NCBI RefSeq assembly: GCF_023370115.1
Contig: NZ_CP097160.1
Coordinates: 2,046,001 to 2,110,000 of the forward strand
Direction of reading: 5' to 3'
Length of the DNA: 64,000 bases
Source of the DNA: Gulosibacter sediminis
Lineage (GTDB): Bacteria > Actinomycetota > Actinomycetes > Actinomycetales > Microbacteriaceae
Shown here: positions 57,097-64,000 of the stretch, piece after piece
Layout: each line of letters opens with the position of its first letter
Position numbering within the stretch: the first letter of the stretch is position 1
Notes under the pieces: model-generated
Seen by the model: the letters and a program-made list of their open reading frames with translations, nothing else
What the model was told of the DNA's origin: nothing
Databases searched by the model: none
Made by a program: the position numbers and the translations under genes

Positions 57097-58467
57097 CTAG
57101 ACGAGCGCGAGCTCGGCCTTCACGACGTCGGCGAGCGCGTCGGCGTGCAGGCGCGCGGCGTCGTCGGTCTCGGCCTCGACCATGACGCGCACGACGGGCT
57201 CGGTGCCGGATGGGCGCAGCAGCACGCGGCCCGTGTCGCCGAGCGCGAGGGTCACCTTCTCGACCGCGGCCTGAACGGCCTCGTTCGAGGTGCACTCGTC
57301 CTTGCGCACGCCGCGCACGTTGACGAGCACCTGCGGGTAGACCTTCATGACTTGCTTCAGCTCGCTGAGGGGCTTGCCCTCAGACGCGACGACGCAGGCA
57401 AGCAGCAGTCCCGTGAGCACACCGTCGCCGGTAGTGGCGTGGCGGGTGACGATGACGTGACCCGACTGTTCGCCACCGATGGTGAGCTCGCGGCGGTTGA
57501 GCTCGGCGAGCACGTAGCGGTCGCCCACCTTGGTTTCGACGAGGTTAATGCCGTGCTCGCGCATCGCGATGCGCAGGCCGAGGTTCGACATGACGGTCGC
57601 GACGAGCGTGTCGTCCTTGAGCATCCCGCGGCCCTTGAGCCACAGGGCGAGGATCGCGAGGATCTGGTCGCCGTCGATGACCTCACCGTTCGAGTCGACC
57701 GCGAGGCAGCGGTCGGCGTCGCCATCGTGCGCGACGCCGAGATCGGCGCCGAGCGAGACGACGGTCTCACGCAGCTTGTCGAGGTGCGTCGAGCCGACGC
57801 CCTCGTTGATATTCAGGCCGTCGGGCTCGCCACCAATGACGGTGACGTCGGCGCCCGCGTCGGCGAACACCTCGGGCGAAACGCCCGCGGCGGCACCGTT
57901 CGCGCCGTCGATGACGATGCGCATGCCGTCGAGCGGCGGGCGGCCGTCGTCGTACACGACCGGCAGCGACGAAAGCAGGTGCAGTGCGTAGCGGTCTTCG
58001 GCATCGGCAAAGCGCTCGATGCGGCCGACTCCGTCGCCCGTGGGGCGAAGCTGCTCGGCTTCAAGCTGGGCCTCGATCTCGTCTTCGAGTTCGTCGGCCA
58101 GCTTCTTCCCGCCGCGGGCAAAGAACTTGATGCCGTTGTCGGGGGCAGGATTGTGGGACGCCGAGATCATGACGCCAAAGTCGGCGTCAACATCGGCGGT
58201 CAAAAACGCCGCGGCGGGCGTTGGGATCACGCCGGCGTCGAAGACATCGACGCCCGCGGAGGCGAGTCCGGCGGCAACTGCCGCGCTGATGAACTGGCCG
58301 GAGATGCGCGGGTCCCGGGCGAGAACCGCGACCGGGCGCTCGCCGCGCTCGCGCGCTTCACGCGCGAGCACGACGGCGGCCGATTGAGCCAGGCCGACTG
58401 CGAGTTCTACCGTCAGGCGTTCGTTGGCGAGGCCGCGAACACCATCCGTTCCAAAAAGTCGACCCAT
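57097..58467 (-). CDS. glmM: phosphoglucosamine mutase
   Basis: GlmM converts glucosamine-6-phosphate to glucosamine-1-phosphate on the way to UDP-GlcNAc. The 456 residues are complete: start [12 protein letters not shown], the phosphoserine loop [17 protein letters not shown] (Ser104), Mg2+ loop [13 protein letters not shown], sugar loop GGEQSGHVI and phosphate-binding [12 protein letters not shown]. It follows rpsI by 14 bases on the same strand, a common actinobacterial order (rplM-rpsI-glmM). A terminator lies after its stop. Confidence 0.98.
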   Translation of the reverse strand: MGRLFGTDGVRGLANERLTVELAVGLAQSAAVVLAREARERGERPVAVLARDPRISGQFISAAVAAGLASAGVDVFDAGVIPTPAAAFLTADVDADFGVMISASHNPAPDNGIKFFARGGKKLADELEDEIEAQLEAEQLRPTGDGVGRIERFADAEDRYALHLLSSLPVVYDDGRPPLDGMRIVIDGANGAAAGVSPEVFADAGADVTVIGGEPDGLNINEGVGSTHLDKLRETVVSLGADLGVAHDGDADRCLAVDSNGEVIDGDQILAILALWLKGRGMLKDDTLVATVMSNLGLRIAMREHGINLVETKVGDRYVLAELNRRELTIGGEQSGHVIVTRHATTGDGVLTGLLLACVVASEGKPLSELKQVMKVYPQVLVNVRGVRKDECTSNEAVQAAVEKVTLALGDTGRVLLRPSGTEPVVRVMVEAETDDAARLHADALADVVKAELALV

Positions 58468-58481
58468 GTTGGCCCTTCCGA

Positions 58482-58970
58482 TTAGCGCTTCGAGTACTGC
58501 GGAGCCTTGCGGGCCTTCTTAAGACCGGCCTTCTTGCGTTCCTTGACTCGCGGGTCGCGGGTAAGGAAGCCGGCCTTCTTCAGCTCGGGACGGTTGTGCT
58601 CGCGGTCAATCTCGTTGAGCGCACGCGCAATGCCCAGGCGAAGCGCGCCAGCCTGACCCGAAGGTCCGCCGCCGTGAATCGTTGCGATTACGTCGTAAGC
58701 ACCGTTCAACGTCAGCAGGGTGAACGGATCGTTAATGAGCTGCTGGTGCAGCTTGTTGGGGAAGTACTCGTCAAGGGCACGGCCGTTGACGGTGATCTTG
58801 CCGGTACCGGGGACAACGCGCACGCGGGCAACAGCCTGCTTGCGACGGCCCACGGCCTGGCCCGACACGGTGAGTGCGGGGCGCGGGGTGGTTTCGACAG
58901 CTTCCGAGGCCGGAGTCTCGGTGCTGAAGTTGGTGAGCTGCTCCGCGGTGGAGTCTTCGATGGTCGCCAC
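58482..58970 (-). CDS. rpsI: 30S ribosomal protein S9
   Basis: Ribosomal protein S9 (uS9), 162 residues. The conserved body begins at about residue 37 ([29 protein letters not shown]) and ends with the C-terminal RKAPQYSKR, whose last residues reach the P-site tRNA. The first 36 residues are an acidic, Thr/Glu-rich extension, normal for actinobacterial S9. It follows rplM by 27 bases. Confidence 0.98.
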   Translation of the reverse strand: MATIEDSTAEQLTNFSTETPASEAVETTPRPALTVSGQAVGRRKQAVARVRVVPGTGKITVNGRALDEYFPNKLHQQLINDPFTLLTLNGAYDVIATIHGGGPSGQAGALRLGIARALNEIDREHNRPELKKAGFLTRDPRVKERKKAGLKKARKAPQYSKR

Positions 58971-58997
58971 TATCTCAGTCCTTCGTTCTTCGTGCCG

Positions 58998-59441
58998 CTA
59001 CTGGGCAACCTGGTCAAAGGTGTAGGGCTTGGGCTGCTGCGCAGCGTGCGGGTGCTCAGGACCCGCGTACACCTTGAGCTTCTTGAGCTGGTCACGGCCG
59101 AGCGAGTTCTTCGGCAGCATGCCCCGGATCGCCTTTTCAACGGCGCGCTCCGGGCGCTTCTCGAGGAGCTCGGTGTAGGTCTCGGCGCGGAGGCCACCCG
59201 GGTAACCCGAGTGACGGTAAGCCTTCTTCTGCTCCAGCTTCGCACCCGTGAGCGCGACCTTGTCAGCGTTCACGACGACGACGAAGTCGCCGGTGTCGAC
59301 GTGGGGAGCGAAGATGGCCTTGTGCTTACCGCGCAGGATGGCGGCAGCGTGCGAGGCGAGACGACCCAGGACGATGTCGGTTGCGTCGATGACGAACCAT
59401 TCGCGGGTGATTTCACCTGCCTTGGGCGTGTAAGTACGCAT
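58998..59441 (-). CDS. rplM: 50S ribosomal protein L13
   Basis: Ribosomal protein L13 (uL13), 147 residues, starting [30 protein letters not shown]. The signature [34 protein letters not shown] is intact. I place the start at the ATG at 59441; the frame continues upstream but that part is not conserved. It leads the rplM-rpsI-glmM operon; the 183 bases upstream to poxB hold its promoter and perhaps the S9/L13 leader, in which I recognise no known structure. Confidence 0.98.
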   Translation of the reverse strand: MRTYTPKAGEITREWFVIDATDIVLGRLASHAAAILRGKHKAIFAPHVDTGDFVVVVNADKVALTGAKLEQKKAYRHSGYPGGLRAETYTELLEKRPERAVEKAIRGMLPKNSLGRDQLKKLKVYAGPEHPHAAQQPKPYTFDQVAQ

Positions 59442-59624
59442 AGCAATGCATCTTTCGTTCGAAGGGAATGGTCGTGAGTCCCGCTCGGTCGTCGTGTTGG
59501 CCCGCCAAACGACGGGTGAACGCGACAGTTGAGGGTCCACTTCGATGCCCGGGTAAGCGGGCAACCTGAATATGTTACTTCACGGCGTGGCAGCGGCGCA
59601 ATGGCTGACCTCGGATGCAGTGCG

Positions 59625-61349
59625 CTAGAAGAGCTGGCGGAAGTTCGCCCGCGCGAGGTCGAGCAGCTCGTCCCCGCGGCCCGAGAGCACGGTGCGGATC
59701 GCGTAGAGCGAGAAGCCCTTCACCTGCTCGGCCGTGATCGCCGGCGGCATCGAGAGCTCCTGTCGCTCGACGACGACGTCGACGAGGGCCGGGCCCGGGT
59801 GCGCGAGCGCCTCGGCGATGGTCGACTCGACGTCCTTCGACTCCTCGACGCGCCAGCCGCGGATGCCCACGGCCTCGGCGACCTTCGCGAAGTTCGGGTT
59901 CTCGAGGTCGGTCGCGAACGTGACGAAGCCGGCGGCCTTCATCTCGAGCTCGACAAAGTTGAGCGACGAGTTGTTGAGCACGATGAGCTTTACCGGCAGC
60001 TTGTTCTGCGTCACGGTGAGCAACTCCCCCATGAGCATCGACAGGCCGCCGTCGCCCGCGAGCGCGACGATCTGCCGCTCGGGGAACGCCGCCTGCGCGC
60101 CGATCGCGTGGGGCAGCGCGTTCGCCATCGACCCATGGCTGAACGAGCCGACGAGGCGCCGGCCGCCACCGAGGTGGAGGTACCGGGCCGCGTAGACGAC
60201 GGGCGAGCCGACGTCCGGAATGAACACGGCGTCGTCGTCGGCGAGCTCGTCGAGCACGCTCGCGACATACTGCGGATGGATGGGTCGCTTGCCGCGCGAC
60301 GGCACGGCGAGCTCGTCGAGGCGCTTGCGCGTGCGCTCGTAGTGCTTCACCGAGTCATTGAGGTGCGCGCGCTTGCGGTTGCGCTTGAGCAGCGGCAGCA
60401 GGGCGCGCACGGTGTCGCCGACGTCGCCGACCAGGCCGAGGTCGAGCGGGGTGCGGCGACCAAGCTGCTCGCCGCGGATATCCACCTGCGCGACCTTCGC
60501 ATCCTTCGGAAAAAACTGCTGGTACGGGAAGTCGGTGCCGAGCATGAGCAGCACGTCGGAATCTTCCATGGCGCGGTAGCCCGAGTTGAAGCCGAGCAGG
60601 CCGGTCATGCCAACGTCGAACGGGTTGTCGTGCTCGATGTGCTCCTTGCCGCGCAGCGCGTGCACGATCGGCGCCCCGAGCACGTCGGCGAGTTCGACGA
60701 CCTCGTCGTGCGCGCCCGCGACGCCGGCACCGGCGAGGATGGTCGGGCTCGAGGCACCCGCGAGCAGCTCGGCAAGCTCGTGCAGCTCGGCCTCGGACGG
60801 CAGCACCCGCGGCTGCGCGGCCCGCACAACGTGCTCGCCCTCGTGGATGGCCTGCTGCAGCGCGACGTCGCCGGGCAGCACGACGACCGCGACTCCTCGG
60901 CGCTCGATCGCCGCGCGCATCGCGATCTCGAGCACGCGGGGCATCTGCTCGGCCGACGAGACCAGCTCGGTGTAGACGCTGCACTCGCGGAACAGCTCCT
61001 GCGGGTGCGTTTCTTGGAAGTAATTCGAACCGATCTCTTCGCTCGGGATGTGCGCGGCGATCGCGAGCACGGGCACGCGCGAGCGCTGCGCATCGAAGAG
61101 TCCGTTGATGAGGTGCAGGTTGCCGGGGCCGCAGCTGCCGGCGCAGACCGCGAGCTCGCCGGTGAGTTCGGCGTCGGCCGCGGCCGCGAACGCCGCCGCC
61201 TCCTCGTGGCGCACGTGCACCCACTCGACCTGCTCGTCTTTGCGAATCGCGTCGGTGAAGCCGTTGAGCGAGTCGCCCGGCACCCCATACACGCGGCGCA
61301 CGCCGTTCACTCGAAGATTGTCGACCAGATTCTGCGCCACTGTGCCCAT
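59625..61349 (-). CDS. poxB: pyruvate dehydrogenase (quinone) / pyruvate oxidase, ThDP-dependent
   Basis: PoxB oxidatively decarboxylates pyruvate to acetate and CO2 and passes electrons to the quinone pool. The 574 residues match the E. coli enzyme in length. ThDP-dependent folds: N-terminal PYR domain with VYGVPGDSLNGFTDAIRK and catalytic Glu in RHEEAAAFAA; central FAD domain; PP domain with the motif GDGGLSMLMGELLTVTQNKLPVKLIVLNN (GDG ... NN). The ATG lies behind AAGGAGC. It is downstream of cstA-ybdD on the same strand, past a terminator, so pyruvate uptake and oxidation are encoded side by side. Confidence 0.95.
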   Translation of the reverse strand: MGTVAQNLVDNLRVNGVRRVYGVPGDSLNGFTDAIRKDEQVEWVHVRHEEAAAFAAAADAELTGELAVCAGSCGPGNLHLINGLFDAQRSRVPVLAIAAHIPSEEIGSNYFQETHPQELFRECSVYTELVSSAEQMPRVLEIAMRAAIERRGVAVVVLPGDVALQQAIHEGEHVVRAAQPRVLPSEAELHELAELLAGASSPTILAGAGVAGAHDEVVELADVLGAPIVHALRGKEHIEHDNPFDVGMTGLLGFNSGYRAMEDSDVLLMLGTDFPYQQFFPKDAKVAQVDIRGEQLGRRTPLDLGLVGDVGDTVRALLPLLKRNRKRAHLNDSVKHYERTRKRLDELAVPSRGKRPIHPQYVASVLDELADDDAVFIPDVGSPVVYAARYLHLGGGRRLVGSFSHGSMANALPHAIGAQAAFPERQIVALAGDGGLSMLMGELLTVTQNKLPVKLIVLNNSSLNFVELEMKAAGFVTFATDLENPNFAKVAEAVGIRGWRVEESKDVESTIAEALAHPGPALVDVVVERQELSMPPAITAEQVKGFSLYAIRTVLSGRGDELLDLARANFRQLF

Positions 61350-61427
61350 GGGCTGCTCCTTGTCTCGCGTTCGGTACGGCCAGTCTTGCACTCGAACTCG
61401 ACAAGTTCTCGAACGCGGCACAGACAA

Positions 61428-61462
61428 CGGCGGCCCCGATCCATGCCAGATCGGGGCCGCCG
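61428..61462 (-). terminator. terminator of the cstA-ybdD operon
   Basis: A perfect 14-pair stem (CGGCGGCCCCGATC with GATCGGGGCCGCCG) around a seven-base loop, 24 bases past the stop of the YbdD-like gene. Confidence 0.9.
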
Positions 61463-61486
61463 CCGTGCTTTCGCCGCTGGGAGTCG

Positions 61487-61705
61487 CTAGCAGCAGCGCG
61501 CCGAGGGGTTCGCATCCTCGTCGCGCGCCTTCTGCCGCCAGAACTCACGCTCCGTCATGGGCGTGGCGTCGGGGTGCTCCCGGCGCAGGTGGTTCACGTA
61601 CCGCTCGTACGCGTGCCCGCCCATCATGCCGTTGAGGAACCAGCTCGCGTTCGCGAACCAGGCCCGGATGCGCCCGGGCTTGTTCGAGTGCGTGGGCGCG
61701 GTCAT
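61487..61705 (-). CDS. ybdD: YbdD/YjiX family small protein
   Basis: A 72-residue basic protein, MTAPTHSNKPGRIRAWFANA at the start, with the family core FLNGMMGGHAYERYVNHLRREHPDATPMTEREFWRQKARDE. YbdD and YjiX accompany CstA and BtsT in many bacteria and are needed for their pyruvate uptake. The start ATG shares one base with the cstA stop (TAATG). The end SARCC (two cysteines) is not part of the core but occurs in some members. Confidence 0.93.
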   Translation of the reverse strand: MTAPTHSNKPGRIRAWFANASWFLNGMMGGHAYERYVNHLRREHPDATPMTEREFWRQKARDEDANPSARCC

Positions 61706-63999
61706 TATTCGAGCGTCCGATCGCGCTTGTCCTCGGGCAGCTGCGCCCACTTCTCCATGAGCTCCTTCTCGGGCTTGGTCGCGGTGATCCCCGCCGGAGC
61801 AAAGGTCAACGACGGCACCGGCTTCGGCTCAGAAGTCGGCAGGCCATCGTGCTTCCAGGCCTGAAACACCTTGACGAAGGCCGCGCCGACGACCACGAGT
61901 GTGAGAATCGCAAACAGGATCGAGAGCGAGCCCTGCACGGCCGTGTTGCGCACAGTCGCCTCAAGCTTGGTGACGTCGGCGCTCGGATCGGCCGCGAGGG
62001 CCGTGTCGATGTCGGCACGCGTGGCGAAGTGATTGGCCCAGTACCCAATGTTGCGCACCGGCGAGAAGATCTTGTGCCAGGAACCGACCATCGTGACGAC
62101 GAGGTCGAACATGAGCGGGATACCGGGAATCCAGAGGTACTTGAACATCTTGCGCCCGCGCTTTGCGAGCACCGCCGTGACTACGGCGAGCGCGACCGCC
62201 GCGAGCAGCTGGTTCGCGATACCGAACAGCGGGAAGAACGTGTTGATGCCGCCGAGCGGATCGGTGACGCCGAGCAACAGGATGTAGCCCCAGCCCGCGA
62301 CCATGAGCGCGGTCGTGAGCCACACACCGACGCGCCAGTTGTTGTCCTTAATGCGCGGCCAGAAGTTGCCGAGGGCCTCCTGCAGCTGGAAGCGCGCCAC
62401 GCGGGTACCGGCGTCGACCGCGGTGAGGATGAACAGCGCCTCAAACATGATCGCGAAGTGGTACCAGAAGCCCATGAGGCCCGGCGTGATGTTGTGCATG
62501 ATGTGAGCGATACCCATGGCGAGCGTGGGCGCGCCACCCGTGCGAGAGACGATCGACTCCTCCCCCACCTCTTCGGCCATCTGCTGGAGGAACGACCCTT
62601 CGACATGCACGCCGTTGAGGCCGAGCGAGTTCACGAACATCGCCGCGCCCTCGACCGTGCCGCCGGTGGCCGCGACGGAGGAGTTCATGGCGAAGTAGAG
62701 GCCGCGGTCGATCGACACGGCGGCGACAAGCGCCATGATCGCGACGAACGACTCCATGAGCATGCCGCCGTAGCCGATGAACTTCGTCTGGCGCTCCTTG
62801 TGCACCATCTTCGGGGTCGTACCCGACGAGATGAGCGCGTGGAAGCCCGAGAGGGCGCCACACGCGATTGTGACGAAGAGGAACGGGAACAGCGCGCCAC
62901 TGAACACGGGGCCGTCGGAGCGGCCCGCGAACTCGCTGAACGCGGGGGTTGTGATCTCGGGGCGCACGATGACGATCGCGACCGCGAGCACGACGATGAC
63001 GCCGATCTTCATGAAGGTCGACAGGTAGTCGCGCGGCGTGAGCAGCAGCCACACCGGCAGCACCGCGGCGATGAAGCCGTAGATGATGATCGCCCAGGCG
63101 ATGGTGGTGTGGTCGAGCAGGAAGAACGACGAGCCCCACTCGGTGGCGGCAATCTGGCCACCGCCGATGATCGCGGCCATGAGCAGGATGAAGCCGATCA
63201 CCGAGACCTCGAGGATCTTGCCGGGGCGCAGGTAGCGCAGGTAGATACCCATGAACAGGGCGATCGGAATCGTCATGCCGACCGAGAAGACACCCCAGGG
63301 GCTCTCGCCGAGCGAGTTCACGACGACGAGCGCGAGGATCGCAACGATGATGATCATGATCGTGAGGGTCGCGAGAATCGCGGCGATGCCGCCGACGCGA
63401 CCGAGGTCATCCCGCGCCATCTGGCCGAGCGAGCGGCCGCGGCGACGCGTCGAGATGAACAGCACGAGGTAGTCCTGCACCGCGCCCGCGAGCACGACGC
63501 CGACGATGATCCAGATCGTGCCGGGCAGGTAGCCCATCTGCGCGGCGAGCACGGGGCCGACGAGCGGGCCGGCGCCAGCGATCGCGGCGAAGTGGTGGCC
63601 GAACAGCACGCGGCGGTCGGTCGCGACGAAGTCCTTGCCGTTCGCCAGGTACTCGGCCGGCGTCGCGCGGTGGTCGTTCGGGCGCAGCAGGTGCTTCTCG
63701 ATGTAGTTCGCGTAGAAGCGGTAGGCGATGAGGTAGGTGCACACCGCGGCGAACACGAACCAGATGCCGTTGACCGATTCGCCGCGCACGAATGCGAGCA
63801 TGGTCCAGGCCACGCCACCGACGAGGGCGATGAGCACCCACGTGATGATCTTGCCTGGCGTCCACTTCCTCGCGCGGTCGAGCGCCTTGGCGTCGGCGCC
63901 GGCGACCGGGTACCCCTCGGGGGTGTTGAGCTGGGACTCATCCCATTCGACGGGCGGATTCGCGGCGTCGTCGGCGCGCGATTCGTCGATCCTTGTCAT
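61705..63999 (-). CDS. cstA: carbon starvation protein CstA (pyruvate transporter family)
   Basis: A 764-residue transporter with about 16 spans. The CstA core motifs KDFVATDRRVLFGHHFAAIAGAGPLVGPVLAAQMGYLPG (about 118-155) and GAVQDYLVLFISTRRRGRSLGQMARDDLG are clear, and the C-terminal CstA domain (GGINTFFPLFGIANQLLAAVAL) is also present. E. coli CstA imports pyruvate and contributes to peptide use under starvation. The first 45 residues are a hydrophilic extension before the first span. The start ATG is two bases from the window edge, so a longer N-terminus cannot be excluded. Confidence 0.95.
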   Translation of the reverse strand: MTRIDESRADDAANPPVEWDESQLNTPEGYPVAGADAKALDRARKWTPGKIITWVLIALVGGVAWTMLAFVRGESVNGIWFVFAAVCTYLIAYRFYANYIEKHLLRPNDHRATPAEYLANGKDFVATDRRVLFGHHFAAIAGAGPLVGPVLAAQMGYLPGTIWIIVGVVLAGAVQDYLVLFISTRRRGRSLGQMARDDLGRVGGIAAILATLTIMIIIVAILALVVVNSLGESPWGVFSVGMTIPIALFMGIYLRYLRPGKILEVSVIGFILLMAAIIGGGQIAATEWGSSFFLLDHTTIAWAIIIYGFIAAVLPVWLLLTPRDYLSTFMKIGVIVVLAVAIVIVRPEITTPAFSEFAGRSDGPVFSGALFPFLFVTIACGALSGFHALISSGTTPKMVHKERQTKFIGYGGMLMESFVAIMALVAAVSIDRGLYFAMNSSVAATGGTVEGAAMFVNSLGLNGVHVEGSFLQQMAEEVGEESIVSRTGGAPTLAMGIAHIMHNITPGLMGFWYHFAIMFEALFILTAVDAGTRVARFQLQEALGNFWPRIKDNNWRVGVWLTTALMVAGWGYILLLGVTDPLGGINTFFPLFGIANQLLAAVALAVVTAVLAKRGRKMFKYLWIPGIPLMFDLVVTMVGSWHKIFSPVRNIGYWANHFATRADIDTALAADPSADVTKLEATVRNTAVQGSLSILFAILTLVVVGAAFVKVFQAWKHDGLPTSEPKPVPSLTFAPAGITATKPEKELMEKWAQLPEDKRDRTLE

Positions 64000-64000
64000 T

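Noticed and set aside
59529-61490. A 653-codon plus-strand frame opposite poxB
   Set aside because: Antisense to a complete ThDP enzyme gene; a codon-bias artefact of high GC content.

Overview
This is a 64 kb, gene-dense, high-GC chromosomal window, most likely from a member of the Microbacteriaceae or a close relative (Actinomycetota, Micrococcales). The evidence is the strongly GC-biased codon use with frequent GTG starts, a DUF6350 protein beside sucCD, a RamB-type regulator divergent from isocitrate lyase, a monomeric NADP isocitrate dehydrogenase, a DtxR/IdeR-type iron box, a CIRCE element on groES, and the block rplM-rpsI-glmM ... coaA/glmS-acpS-alr-tsaE-tsaB-rimI-tsaD. It looks like core chromosome. 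I see no phage, transposase, integrase, CRISPR array, rRNA or tRNA.

Layout. 1-3453: partial DUF6350 membrane protein and sucDC (minus). 3735-7775: lipoprotein, then a MacA/MacB-like adaptor-ATPase-permease operon. 7812-12864: pcrA, a glycerophosphodiesterase, a Bax-inhibitor-1 protein and a DUF3054 protein. 13068-14786: secreted, probably cell-wall-anchored alkaline phosphatase. 14890-19108: guaA, DUF3817, SURF1 and guaB3. 19174-27795: glpK and a TCA/glyoxylate node (icd, aceB, aceA, ramB). 27956-33329: peptide-type ABC importer. 33673-38460: DtxR-boxed ferric-siderophore importer with a siderophore-interacting reductase. 38606-42951: guaB (IMPDH), rarD, solitary groES and a methyltransferase. 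43454-49041: tRNA t6A and cell-wall genes (rimI-tsaD fusion, tsaB, tsaE, alr, acpS). 49052-55338: glmS, mannitol genes mtlDA and coaA. 55720-57027: AztD-like zinc lipoprotein. 57097-59441: glmM, rpsI, rplM. 59625-63999: poxB, a YbdD-like protein and cstA.

How they fit together. Several genes sit around one carbon node: pyruvate uptake (cstA) and oxidation to acetate (poxB), then isocitrate oxidation (icd) or the glyoxylate bypass (aceA, aceB) under ramB, with sucCD further on. Metal and phosphate supply is represented by the siderophore operon, the zinc lipoprotein and the phosphatase.

Most unusual features. (1) alr encodes a 602-residue alanine racemase that reads as two racemase units fused in tandem and degenerated in complementary ways: the PLP lysine survives only in unit 1, the catalytic tyrosine only in unit 2. 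(2) rimI and tsaD form one uninterrupted reading frame with an internal Shine-Dalgarno. (3) Two families of long near-perfect hairpins recur at gene 3' ends (three and two copies), with flanks that vary while keeping pairing. (4) The 502 bp and 381 bp non-coding gaps at 42952 and 55339 hold nested hairpins and a 41-bp tandem repeat. (5) The word GGATGCG/CGCATCC is strikingly frequent. All homology statements come from reading motifs by eye; no database search was run.
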